DNA of 64,000 nucleotides from Linepithema humile (taxonomy: Eukaryota; Arthropoda; Insecta; Hymenoptera; Formicidae). The notes under the pieces are model-generated. The model ran no database searches and was not told the DNA's origin. It saw only the letters and a program-made list of their open reading frames with translations. Location of the stretch: assembly GCF_040581485.1 (NCBI RefSeq), contig NC_090135.1, positions 1,302,001-1,366,000 of the forward strand, written 5' to 3'. This document shows, piece by piece, positions 42,898-54,693 of this stretch; position 1 is the first letter of the stretch; the number at the start of each line of letters is the position of its first letter. The translations under genes were made by a program, and so were the position numbers.

Positions 42898-44788
42898 AGT
42901 CAGCCAGACACATAACAGTAAATCACTATATGCATAATTCCAGATCCATTTTTCATTATAATAGTATCCATTTAACGTCCAAATCCATCCAACACATAGG
43001 AATATTATGCAGGTTTCCCATGCAACAGAGTTCACAATAGGTTAACCTGCAAAAAACCAGAGTTAATGATCCATATACACGATAATCATTTTAACAAGCA
43101 AGTCAATACAAAATAGTGCAAAATAGCATCGTTCTTAGCATAATTAAATATTGATATCTCGTGTAAACAATGGTAACGACTGTTCATCATCGTCAGCGTT
43201 CAGCGCATGCAAGCATGTATTATGTGCCTCAAATACACATAAACATGCAGGATGACGCCCCACACACTAAATAACGAGCATCGCACCAATCTTCACATTT
43301 AACACCAGAAACAACAGTCAAAATGTTCAATAATCCGTAAATAATGTAGGTTTCAACACAAATATAAGTAACATAACCATTCTATACAGTTGACACATTG
43401 CACTCATGGTGCGCCATAAAGATGCAACCACATAGATGGGCAGTCTCAATGGCCCCTGCACAAAAGTCACTAGATTATGCAATTCAAGTTAAACGATAAT
43501 AATTCATATAATTAATAATTCAAAACTGTGCTATATACACACAGGTGTACTATAACCTCCAAATAAAAATCTTGTATTATATATGAAATTAAAATTGCAA
43601 AATTAAAGGTCTACACGGAGTACCTATAAAATCAATTTCACAATAATTCACAGAAACTTCAAAAGAGTCCTTTACACAGTTAATAAACATAAAATTCAGT
43701 TGCCAATACAACTGCAATCAATCACTATATTAACATTATACATAACAAATGCAGTTATAGCAGTATCAAAACAAGATTCACTAATTACCATAAATCACTA
43801 AATGTTCCCTCAAAGTTATTCAGTATTGTTCCACAATTGTTTAATAGTTTTAATCATCTGTGCTATGTGCACAAGTGCACTATAACCTCAAAATCAGACA
43901 TGTATTATATATGAAGTTAAAGAAATTTTAAAGTCTACATAGAGTACTAATAAAATTAACTTTATAATAATTCACAGGACCTTCCGTGGAATCCTTTTCA
44001 ATAATAATTATCAATCATAAAGTTCATTTGCAAATACAATTGCAAATCAGTCACTGTATTCACATTACACATAAACAAATAAGTATAAGTATAAGTTTAT
44101 CACGACAAATTTAAGTAATTAGTGTAAAATACTAATTATTCACTCCAAATTATTTAACATTATTCCATTATTATTTAAGCTTGTACAACGGTTATCCGGC
44201 ATAAAAGAGTTAAGCACCACTGACTAAAGTACACCTCTTATAGAGTTATCCATAGATAATTCGGCACTCTAGAGGAGCAACTATGGTGTCCCGTAGGCCG
44301 TCACTTGCAATCACATATAAAGTAACTCACTTTAATGAACAAATATATTAATTGTAGCAATTTTATATGCCACCTGTCTCTACAAGATGCAATCGCGCAT
44401 GCGCTGGAGTAATCCACGCACATCTCTTTTAACACAATTTATGATAAAACAACACAAATATATGAATAAATTGGTGCACAATTGGCCGCAAACGTTCTCA
44501 ATAAAGATATTATTTAGTAATAGTTCAAATCAAAGAGCAAATATACTGAGCCTATACGGCACAAGGCATCATAACCTCACTATAGGAGTGAGTATCTTAT
44601 TAACAAGATAAAAGTTTTAGAAAATAACAAAAGTAGTAAAACTTCACCAAATCCGGTAAAATTCAATGCGCTGAGCACGAATATCCACTTATTCCAATCC
44701 ATGGAAGCCTCCAACAATCCAAAATAGGTAGCACAAGGCAGAGCTATCTGAGACGCGTCCGTCTTGCTCCGTGGCCACGAGAGACTCC
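42898..44788 (-). other. Unit C 5' UTR, distal part to the 5' end
   Basis: It is collinear with 8905-9110 plus 12930-15049 of unit A but lacks the Harbinger and the MITE. It contains the paired ~325-bp repeats at 43526-43857 and 43858-44180. The 5' end carries GTGGCCACGGAGCAAGACGG on the element strand, shared with unit A. Confidence 0.8.
44395..44404. promoter_or_regulatory. GCGCATGCGC palindrome, unit C
   Basis: Same palindrome and TGGAG context as in units A and D, about 385 bp inside the 5' end. Confidence 0.5.
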
Positions 44789-44802
44789 AACCTAACCTAA
44801 CC
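44789..44802 (-). repeat. TTAGG telomeric remnant between units C and D
   Basis: The plus strand has AACCTAACCTAACC directly before a 15-nt poly-T. On the element strand, unit D's poly(A) is followed by GGTTAGGTTAGGTT and then by unit C's 5' end. Confidence 0.85.
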
Positions 44803-44817
44803 TTTTTTTTTTTTTTT

Positions 44818-45327
44818 GTTTACGGAGATGAGAAAAATCTTCTAGAAAGACACCCTGGAGCCCGTACTCCAAGGTAGTGCTGGATTCGACTGAGACTCGC
44901 ATCAGAAATACCCGACAAAATCCATGAACCCGCAATCTCCACATCCTGACCAGAATCCAGCATCCATGCGGGTATGATATAGCTGGATTTCCAGAAGAAA
45001 ATGGTTGCACCAGTCCCAGGGCTTCCCCGGATTCCCGATGACCATCTCAACCGCCTACCAGCTAAAAAACTCACCTCTCGCCCCTCTCTAGCCAAAAGAG
45101 GAGAAAAGTGGGATTACTTACAAGAGCATTACTCCACCTTTCTCCTGACCTTGCCATCAGGCCCTTACTTAGTTTAATCGGGTCATCCAAAATACTTAAC
45201 CAACTAAATTAAAACTAACCAGAAATATCATAATAATACTCAAACTTATAATTAAATTCTTTACATACTATAGAATAGAACATTTATGACTTAGAGTCCT
45301 AACTAATTAATAAACCATTTATTATTT
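44818..45327 (-). other. Unit D 3' UTR with terminal motif and hairpin
   Basis: GATGAGAAAAATCTTC...AGAC (44827-44851) is followed by the stem 44853-44860/44867-44874 (CCCTGGAG/CTCCAAGG, one wobble). The next 40 bp are nearly identical to unit C. Bases 45161-45192 match the start of this window in unit A. Confidence 0.75.
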
Positions 45328-45752
45328 TCAATCCGAAGCCTCAGGATCAAGAAAGCCAACCGCCTGACTCCGATCCAGGGCCTGTCTTTCACGCTCAGCT
45401 ACTTCTTTTCTACGCATGACCGTGCCGCAAAATTTGGAGAATGCCTTCCATTTCCCGACATCTTCCAAAATGAAAACCACGACAGAGGGTAAGTCCAACC
45501 GATCACCGATAGAGGCAATTAAGGCCTCCCTCTCTACATTCCAAGCCTGACAATCCTCTAAAGTATGTTGGGCATTGTCAACCCCTAGCAGACAATGTGC
45601 GCACACAGGCGAAGGTGCTCTATTTATTTTATATAAAAAGCTATTTAAGCATCCGTGGTCTGTAAGGACCTGCGCCATATGGAACGTTATCCAACCAAAT
45701 CTTCTATTTGTCCACTCCATTAAATTTGGACACACCGCCTCTCTAACTCTAA

Positions 45753-45908
45753 AGCCGGTATTCATAGTCGTTTCTTATATTTAAGATTGTCTTAAGTCGT
45801 CGTCATCGTCGTCTTAAGATACTAATGTGGCTTTTTGATTGGTTCATAGCATTTTAAGACAAAACTTAAGACAATCTTAAATATAAGAACGGACTATGAA
45901 TACCGGCC
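45753..45908. mobile_element. 156-bp MITE in ORF2 of unit D
   Basis: Inverted arms of about 48 bp start (G)GCCGGTATTCATAGTC; the left terminal base is mutated. TAA flanks both sides (45750-45752, 45909-45911). The right TAA is also the target used by Harbinger 2, so two insertions stacked at one site. Confidence 0.88.
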
Positions 45909-46037
45909 TAAGGGCCACTTTTTCCAACGTCGGTTAACTTTAACCGACTGTTACAGGATTGCCAACATGAAGAACAAAATATTGTAGTAGAAAGAGAAAA
46001 TTTCTCTCATAACCTAAACAACTGTTGAGCTGCTGTC

Positions 46038-47332
46038 ATGGATATTATTAATGATAATTGGTTTTCGGAATATGACAATTTTTATAATGATGAAAGTGAT
46101 GAGTGTGATAATTTAAATAAAAAAAATTTCAAAAAATTACATATTATAAAATTACGCAACAATTATTTTAATATTTGTGAAGAAAAAGATTTTCAAAGAA
46201 GATTTGTAATATCAAAAAAAAGTTTTGAAATGTTATTACAAAAAATCGAAAATAAAATACAATATAATACTAATCGGTATAAATAATAATATTTATAAAT
46301 ACAAAACCAAGTAGTATAAAATAAATTTTCCAAAAAAGAAGTGTACACAATTACGTTTCTATGAACAATATTTTAATATCATTTTATGTGTTATTTCAGT
46401 AATGCTGCTATTCCACCAGTCATTCAATTATTGGTTGCACTCAGATTTTATGCAACTGGATGCTTTTTAATAACAGCTGCTGATTTTTGTGGAATTAGTG
46501 AAACAAGCGCTCACAAAATTATTCATAGAGTATCTCCTGAGATTGCTGCATTACGAAACGATTTTATAAAATTACCTCTTTTATCTGAGGAAATTCGAGA
46601 AAATGAACAAAAATTTTTCAAAGTAGCCAAATTTATTCGTGTTATTGGTTGTATGGATTGCACACATATTAAAGTGGAATCATTTGGTATGTAATACTTG
46701 AACTTATTCTTAGCTTACAAAATTATATATTTGTAATTAACAAATAATATATTTGTATTTTAGGAGGAGAAAATTGCGAATTATATCGCAATAGAAAAGG
46801 CTTTTTTTCTATAAATGTGCAAGTCATAATAAATGCCAAATTAGAAATAATTGATATTGTAGCACGTTGGCCAGGATCAACACATGATTCTACAATTTTT
46901 AATCATTCTAGAATTAAAACCTTATTTGATGCACATACATTTGGTGACAGTTTACTTCTTGCAGATTCTGGGTATCCAAATCTACCATATTTAATGACAC
47001 CGTTGTTACATCCCACAACACCAGAAGAACATTTATATAATGAAGCTCAAATTCGAACACGTACAAGAATTGAAAGATGTTTTGGCATTTGGAAAAGAAG
47101 ATTTGCTATTTTATCAATTGGAATGCGATGTCGCACAGTTGAAAATACATTTCCTATTATAATAGCAACAGCCGTTTTGCATAATATTGCCCAACAGGAA
47201 CATAATTCAAACTTAATTAGTAATTCTGAACAATGTGATAATACTATTATACAAATACAAAATGCTGATTTAAATTCTAGAAATAATAATAATGAACGAG
47301 AAAAATTAATTTTAGAATATTTTAAAAGGTAA
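46038..47332 (+). CDS. Harbinger 2 DDE transposase (HARBI1-like)
   Basis: Three exons with GT/AG borders and matching phase: 46038-46276, 46400-46686 and 46764-47332. Exon 2 carries a helix-turn-helix-like segment (ITAADFCGISETSAHKIIHR). The catalytic residues are D in GCMDCTHIKV, D in LLADSGYP and E in RTRIERCFGIWKRRF. There is no internal stop or frameshift. It would cut and rejoin the element ends in the nucleus, with the minus-strand partner protein. About 360 residues is normal for the family. Confidence 0.93.
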
Positions 47333-47347
47333 TATTGAAATGAATTA

Positions 47348-47398
<51 letters not shown>

Positions 47399-47941
47399 TA
47401 TTACAAATAAGATATAATATGAAATTATGTATCTACAAATTTAATAATTGCAGGTTACTTTGAAGCATGTCAAAGAAACTTCAAAAAAACATTAAAGGCA
47501 ACAATAATATATTTTATTAATTTTTTAAATATAAATAAATAAAAACAGATTATCAACTTAAAGAAAGAAATTGTTATTATTAATAACCTTTTACAAAAAA
47601 TAATGACATTTTAGATGTATTTATAATAGTAATAACATTAAATACAATAAAAAATACAGCACCTTTATATTATTTTTTTAATATAATGCATTTGTCGTAT
47701 TTAATAATCTGGTTTATCAAACTCTGATAATATAAACTAAAAATATGTTTTAAATAAGAAATTAAATAAATTCAACTTTTAAATTCAATGAACAAAACAA
47801 ACATATTTCAGGTACAGAAGATTATCTCTTCAAAGAAACTTAATAGAAATAAAAAATTCAATCTTATCGAGTAAAATTCGAGTAAAAAAAAACTAATCAA
47901 TAAAAATATTGTAAACTATAAACTAAAAGTTTATTTTCATA

Positions 47942-49216
47942 TTATTCTAAAGATATTACCTCTTGTTCCTCAATTTTTTGTTTTATCAGTTTTTCTTTTT
48001 CTATTAATATTTTTTCTTTTTCTATAGATAATTTTAATAATTCTACTTTTAATTTTTCTGTTTCTAATTTGTTCTTTAACGTTTCCATTTCGTACATTTC
48101 TTTTTCTTCTATATTAGCTTTTTTATTACATGCTATTTCAGTATTTTTTAGTTTTGAAATCTTATTGCACTGGCTGATTTCATCATGCTTCCTTTTTTTA
48201 CCAATAGTACATGTTGATGTTGTTGGTATATCCTCTTCTTTATTTTGTAACGGAAAACTTATTTGTGATTTTAATTTCTTGCTATTCCAAATTGTCCAAT
48301 CATTAATTTCTTTATTCTTTATTAAATGCTAAAAATTTTAAATGTTTTGTGTTAAATATTATATATTTATATTTTGTTAATAACTTTGTATTATTGAGTT
48401 ATGAATTTACTGTAAATACTTCAGTTGAATTGCTTTCATCATTTGTATCTTGTAAAATATCATCAACTGTTATAATGTTTTCTTTATTATAAATGAAATC
48501 TGAATCATAGGGATTTAATAATCCATTTGTTGCTGTTTTCCCCATAATTTCTTTAGCTCGTTCATATAACATATTTTTTTCTAAATTAGACACACCTCCA
48601 CCTACAAATTCGATAACAAAGTATAATACTTTTCTAATTTTAACATTAATATAATAATATAATACCATTAATTATATTAATATACATATCGTCCCTCTTA
48701 TACCAAAATCATAAATGTGCAAATTTTCTTTAATCTCTTTGTGAAATTTATTTTATACTACTTGATAAGGTATTTACAAAGCTAGGAGCTTCAGAGGATA
48801 TTTTAAATATCCTAGGATATTTTAAATACTTAGTTCTGAAGCTTTGTAAATACAAAATCAAATAATACAAAATAAATGTTACAAAGAAAAATGAGATTAA
48901 AATTTGCACATTCGTGGTTTTGACATAAAAGGCACGATATAACATTTATACCTGTTTTATAAATTTCTCGCTTAAATGTAGCGCAATATTTTCTTGTTTC
49001 TTTTTTTATATTATCCCATAAATATTTTAAATTTTTTTCTGTTCGTTGTATCGTATTACGTGCATTAAATTCCTTTGTAACATTTGCCCACGTTTCATCT
49101 TTTTTTAAAATTATATTATTATTGCATTCTTTATTTTCTATTATGTGTCGATATAAAAAAATAATGTCTAATAAACTATTTTTATCACTAGTTGTGAAGT
49201 TTCTTGATCGTTGCAT
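47942..49216 (-). CDS. Harbinger 2 Myb/SANT-like accessory protein
   Basis: Exon 1 is 49216-48952, exon 2 48601-48419 and exon 3 48328-47942, with GT/AG borders and consistent phase. The N-terminus is a Myb/SANT-like domain (LLDIIFLYRHIIENK, TWANVTKEFN, RTEKNLKYLWDNIKKE). The middle is acidic (DDILQDTNDESNSTE). The C-terminus is a long lysine/glutamate coiled coil (LKNKLETEKLKVELLKL), suited to dimerisation. This matches the Myb-like second protein of Harbinger elements, which binds DNA ends and recruits transposase. Confidence 0.82.
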
Positions 49217-50080
49217 TGTTATCTATTTTTAATTGTTAATATATTTATATACTCTTTCACTTTTATATCACTTTCTTTTTATTGTGTATTTAACGTGCCG
49301 TCACCGTGCTAAAAGATTACAGGTTAGGATCAGTTAGAATCGATGACGTGTATTTTAGTTACAAGTTTCGAAGTTGGCTATTCTGAAAAGTTAACGGACG
49401 GTTAGGCTTAACCGACGTTGGAAAAAGTGGCCCTAAGTCTCGGCTCATTGCTACCCATAGCCTCCAGTTCCCGCTTCCAGGCCTGGAATGCGTCGAGTTT
49501 AGTCCTCATACCTAGTAATTCCCTAAATCTAGGGGAAATTTCTTCTCCCTGCATCTTAGCCATTCTAAGGCCGGCGTCACATAGAACCCGTAATCCGTAA
49601 TCCGCACCGGAAGTCCGCAAAAGTTACTAGGGATTGCGTCCGTAACGTTACGTGTGTTTTATCTCCTTGTGTCCCATGGAGCCGTAATTCCATGAAATTT
49701 CCGTAAAAGTTACTAAAAGTTACTAGTTATTACTAGTAATGCTTTTTTTAATTTTATTTATTTAACTAAATTTGACGATTTAATTAAAATTTTTGTTAAA
49801 ATTATAATATATTTTGTAGTTTTCTTATGAATAAAATACAAATAAACAATTATAATCTGTTAAATAAAAAATAGTAATACCGTTACGTGTGTATTTACGG
49901 CTCCATGGGACACAAGGAGAAAAAACACACGTAACGTTACGGACGCAATTTCTACAAGGAGGCATGTAAGCACGCAATGCAATTGCACTCCGACTTTAAA
50001 TAAAAATAAACGTGTCATAATCTTAATAATTGTTATTTTTATAAAGTGACTTGTTTGACAATTTTGAAATTAGAAGCATA

Positions 50081-52028
50081 ATGAATCTTCGGTTCATGTT
50101 ATTAGTTATGATTACAATGTTGAAAAATTCAGTGGCTTCTCCATTTCATCAAAGAAAACTAACGTACAATAGAGTGATTTACATGTTTACAATTTATTTA
50201 AAATTGAAGAGACTGGAAAGTGCCAAAAAACAGAAGCGCAAGTGCTGGGTGCGACCGATATTTCAGCTGGAAAGAAGACGATTGCAAGGAGCAAGCGACA
50301 ACTTGGTACTAGAAATGCAATTGAATGATTCAGACAAGTATTTCAATTACTTTAGAATGTCACCTGAAACATTTCAAAGACTATTAGTATTGGTTGGGCC
50401 AGGTATTACAAAACAAGAGTGTATCAGGGAACCAATACCTCCTCGTACTCGATTGGAAGTCACTTTACGCTATTTAGCATCTGGAGACAGTATGACATCA
50501 ATTTCATATGCATTTAGAATCGGTCATAATACAGTTTCCAAAATAATAGCAGAGGTATGCGAAGAAATATGGACTACCTTGAAAGAAAAAGTTTTTTTGC
50601 AACTTAATGAAACTAATTGGCATACAATCAGTGACGATTTCAACAAAGACTGGAACTTTCCACATTGCATTGGAGCAATAGACGGCAAACACATTGTGAT
50701 GCAGGTAAGAAAATGATATAAATCTCCCTTTAATTATATATATGCAGAACATCTAAAACTTATGCTGTTTCATCTCAGATAGCACATGATATCCTTCAAA
50801 CATTCTAACAATATTATATTGTGTATGAGATATAATCTGTATGAGATATGATCCTGTATGAGATATAATCAATGTACTTTATATCAAAATCTAAATTTAT
50901 ACTCAATGTCAGCATATGAGTGAGTTGCATTGAAAGACTGAAAGGCAGAATTCTATAGTGGAATGAATATTTTCTTTCAATTTTTCATTAGTGAACCACA
51001 CTACGATATTACCACTTTTGTAATATACTTCAGTGATAAAAGAACTTAAAGGAAAGTTCTAAACGGAACGCTTTCTCTCTTATAATTTTTTATCTGTAAA
51101 TTATACGGTTTTAATAAATTGCGATTCTGGAAAAAGTACGGTTTTATTAATTCTATCTTTTGAAACTTTTTTCTTTATAATTAATCTATATATATATAGA
51201 TATATATAACTAGATATATATAACTTTTTTCTTTATAATTAATCTATATATATATATATTGATAAAGTGTAATTGTGCTGGAACACATAATTATAAAACA
51301 ATTATTTTTACTCCTATTGTTTATAATTTCAGGCGCCAGCTAATAGTGGCTCTTGCTTCTACAACTACAAAGGAAACCATAGCATCAATTTGCTAGCCAT
51401 TAGCGATGCTAAGTATCGCTTCATAATTGTTGACATCGGAGCTCCGGGAAGGCAAGGTGATTCAGGAGTTCTCACTAACAGCGGGCTGATGAATCTGTTG
51501 GAAGACAAGAAATTAAAAATACCGCCAGCTGCACAACTTGATGGCAGTAACGAAGAATTTCCCTTCGTTTTTGTTGCAGACGAAGCGTTTCCACTCACGA
51601 CCTACATGATGAGGCCGTACTCTCGAAGTGGAAATTTAAATATAACAAATAAAATTTTTAATTATAGACTTAGTCGCGCGAGAAGAGTCGTTGAGAGTTC
51701 GTTTGGAATATTAGCTGCACGTTGGAGAATTTTTCGTCGGCCGATTATAGCATGTACGTCAACTGTCCAAAAAATTGTCCAAGCTTCAACAGCTTTACAT
51801 AATTTTATTATTACTTCAGAAGAACATCTGCCATTGCGAGAAAGACGCTACCAAACTCTCAGTACTGCAGATCGTGAAATAATTTCTATGGGATTAGTAG
51901 ATATTAATAAAAGAAACAGATATCAAAATCTTGAAGCAATTAGAGTGCGAAATGCATACGCGTCGTATTTTGAAGATGTGAATCCATTATCGTGGCAGTG
52001 GGATAAAGTACTCGCAAATGATTTTTAG
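50081..52028 (+). CDS. Harbinger 3 DDE transposase
   Basis: Exon 1 is 50081-50704 (ATG at 50081) and exon 2 51333-52028, with GTAAGA donor and TTTCAG acceptor. Exon 1 has the helix-turn-helix region (RLEVTLRYLASGDSMTSISY, IGHNTVSKII) and the first aspartate (CIGAIDGKHIVMQ). Exon 2 has the second aspartate (FVFVADEAFPLTTYM) and the glutamate (RARRVVESSFGILAARWRIF). It ends WQWDKVLANDF. No stops interrupt it. The length of about 439 residues fits HARBI1-type transposases. The intron holds only AT-rich sequence. Confidence 0.94.
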
Positions 52029-52245
52029 TCTCTATTTAAATAATCTTTTTAAAAAAGATGTACATATTTTTTTCATTAAAATCAATAAAATAATAGCATA
52101 ACATTCTAGTAGATTTAGCTTTAATTCCAACAATTATATTTTTTATTTTAATAGTTCTTTGGAATAAAATAAAACTGCATATATAAAAATATTAGTTATT
52201 AATTATATTATCTTAATGTATCTAATATCTTATATATCTAATATC

Positions 52246-52533
52246 TTATATATCTAAATCTGAACTCTTTTCTACTTCGATTGCCCGGGTGAGAAATTCC
52301 ATTTGTAAATCTCGCCGTTTGTTATATGGCAAACGCCGTAGAATATCCCCTAGCATATCGCAAAAGCTGTGCACTGGATCATGAATTGGCTGGGATTCCT
52401 TGAGGTATGACATCAACTCAGCTTCAATTTGTGTAATTTCTTCGCTGCCTGTTAAAGAGAAAATAATAATAATTGAGTTTTATTATAATATTGTGACGTC
52501 CTATATCCTGCACGGTTTTTCCTTGCGCAACTA

Positions 52534-52581
<48 letters not shown>

Positions 52582-52687
52582 TAGTTGCGCAAGGAAAAAC
52601 CGTGCAGGATATAGGACGTCACAATATTATAATAAAACTCAATTGTATATATGTATATATATGTATATATGTATATATATGTATATA

Positions 52688-52728
<41 letters not shown>

Positions 52729-54693
52729 TATACACATACGTAGTCGTTTCGAAACTCGCGAATTGCAGCTGACAGAACTATCCGCAGAACTACCCGGCCG
52801 GCTGTTGCTATCATTGCTTTTTTCTTCTGATTGGGGTCTTGTGAATGTTTCTATGTTGTCATCTACAGAAACATTTGATGGGTCTGAATTTTCGCGCAAT
52901 GTCATCGGTAGGGAGCTGACTGTTCTACAAGATCATCAGATTTTATGTTATTATTAATCACATTTTGAAGCTGAATTTTATTAAGTTAAATATTCCTTTT
53001 TGCCAAGAGTCGTACAAATTTTAATTATGAAATATAGATTGGCATTCTTCATAGCACAATATATACATTAAATTTGTTAGGATAATACGAGCAATTTCAA
53101 CGCTTTTTTAAAATAATAAATGAAATTAATGAAATAAATTCTCGATTGATAAAAGAAATAAATAAATTTATAGAAATATTCAAAATTGTACAAAAAATAT
53201 TGAAGGGTTCATGTCATGAACATTATATGTGAATTATTTCAAATGTCCGTTATTTTATTTTTTTTACAATATAGCAGCCAATTTTGAAAATTATGGTGCT
53301 AACATGGACAAAACTCAGAAATTTATAATAAACATAATATGCGAATTATTTGACCTATTTCATTGATATTAAATTATTCACAAATTACCAGTAGCGTTCG
53401 AAATTTTGTCTTAAAAGAAAATACGCTTAACAATATTTAATTTTGTTATAAAATATAAAAAATTTGGGTGATGAGGAAACTTACAAAGCTTATTAGTAGC
53501 TGAAATAAATTGTTTAAAATTTGTACTATATTTTTACAATTTCGAAATAATTCTGCAAATTTCAGCTTCATTTAATAATTTCCATGAAATAAAAAATACT
53601 TACGGTCCACTCTGGATGACCGATTCTAAAAACTGCATTCTGTCATAGAAGCGGAAACTGCTTTTAACAGGCCGGCCATCTTCTGCACTTGATCCGCTCC
53701 GAACATAGCTCTTCATCAATTTTCTAGCTTTTGTATAATTGTCTCTTAAATATCCCCATCTTTTTTTGCATTCTACGGGACTCTTGACACCTGCAATTTT
53801 AACATAATTAAAAATAATTTTATTGTAATCGAAATCACGCTGCAGTATATCCACACAAACTTGCATAAGTGCATAAGCATATGCATAAGAAAATGAATTG
53901 GTTTTTTTATACATATGTTTATGTGTTATACAAATCCGTCTGGATTGGCCTGTTACCTCACTTTAAAAGTGATGCATAACCTTTAACATTAAATAATACA
54001 CGATCACTACTTGATATTCATACCACCCATTATGTTGGAAACTTCTGTCCATAAGGCGTCGGTTTTCAACTTTGTCCGATTTTTGTAGCCTTGCGAATGA
54101 TCCCACAAAGGCCTTTTCTGCTCGACAGTCTCGATAAGCAATTCGTCAATTGCATCTGCTGATATTAAGGCTGTCAAGCCATTCTTTGCAGTACTATCGA
54201 TTTTTGAAGCACTGCTGCTGCTGTTTTGCCTCTGCTGCTGCTTCTCCACTGTCTCTGGAGTATCTGTAAAATAATCATATTTCAGTAATTGTTATAGTAT
54301 TCTTGAGGTATACAATTCCTTTCAATCATATCTTGTATAAATATGTAAGGAATATGACATTGCAATGTGTAATATTTTTGAAATGTTGCTGAAAGGTTAA
54401 ATGATTATATCGAACTACGCCGAAATATACATTTTGAAAGCATTGTAACATACTCATTGTAACAACTTTGTCCTTGTCGACAACTATGACATCCACTTCC
54501 TCATCGAATGTTGCAAAACATTTATGTTTTATTAGTTCGTCCATGTCGTCCGACATTACCCACCCGCAATAGCCACATTTCATTCGCTGTAAAATAAGAT
54601 ACATTTATTAATAATTTATATTTATAACAGCTTGCATATATCAAATAGCATTTAATATAAAATAATATTTACTGCAGAATATATAGAAGTCAT
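52246..54693 (-). CDS. Harbinger 3 accessory protein: zinc finger + MADF + BESS
   Basis: Six exons read in phase: 54693-54673, 54596-54454, 54263-54027, 53790-53604, 52924-52740 and 52448-52246. Exon 2 has a C2H2-like finger (CGYCGWVMSDDMDELIKHKC). Exons 3 and 4 form a MADF domain (IDELLIETVEQKRPLWDHSQ, LWTEVSNIMG, CKKRWGYLRDNYTKARK). Exon 5 is serine-rich. Exon 6 has a BESS-type motif (FCDMLGDILRRLPYNKRRDL). MADF binds DNA and BESS mediates protein contacts. The opposite orientation to the transposase is typical. A MADF-BESS gene alone could be taken for a host factor, but it lies within the TIRs. Confidence 0.85.
52471..52644. repeat. 174-bp near-perfect palindrome in an intron of Harbinger 3
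   Basis: Arms starting AATTGAGTTTTATTATAATA (52471) and ending with the exact complement (52644) meet at an (AT)n core at about 52534-52580. No mismatch is seen between the arms outside the AT core. It lies between exons 5 and 6 of the MADF-BESS gene. Confidence 0.9.

Larger units (their letters stand above)
19158..44788 (-). mobile_element. Unit C: complete SART/TRAS-like non-LTR retrotransposon, split by two P elements
   Basis: It spans from poly(A) (poly-T 19158-19175) to a 5' end at about 44788 that matches unit A's 5' end (GCTCTCGTGG-type sequence, GGCCACGGAGCAAGACGGAC). It contains ORF1, ORF2 in TAATG overlap, a 0.7-kb 3' UTR and a 5' UTR of about 4.3 kb after removing the P elements. 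Total element size without insertions is about 10.7 kb. This is the best preserved RT-encoding copy in the window. Confidence 0.9.
45912..49433. mobile_element. PIF/Harbinger DNA transposon 2, apparently intact
   Basis: Inverted repeats GGGCCACTTTTTCCAACGTC...TTAA (26 bp, 45912-45937 and 49408-49433) are flanked by TAA (45909-45911, 49434-49436). It contains a transposase on plus and a Myb-like gene on minus, both readable without stops, in tail-to-tail orientation around an AT microsatellite at 47347-47393. Confidence 0.95.

Noticed and set aside
52246..54693. Host MADF-BESS transcription factor gene
   Set aside because: It lies between perfect TIRs with a TAA duplication and opposite to a Harbinger transposase, so it belongs to the transposon.
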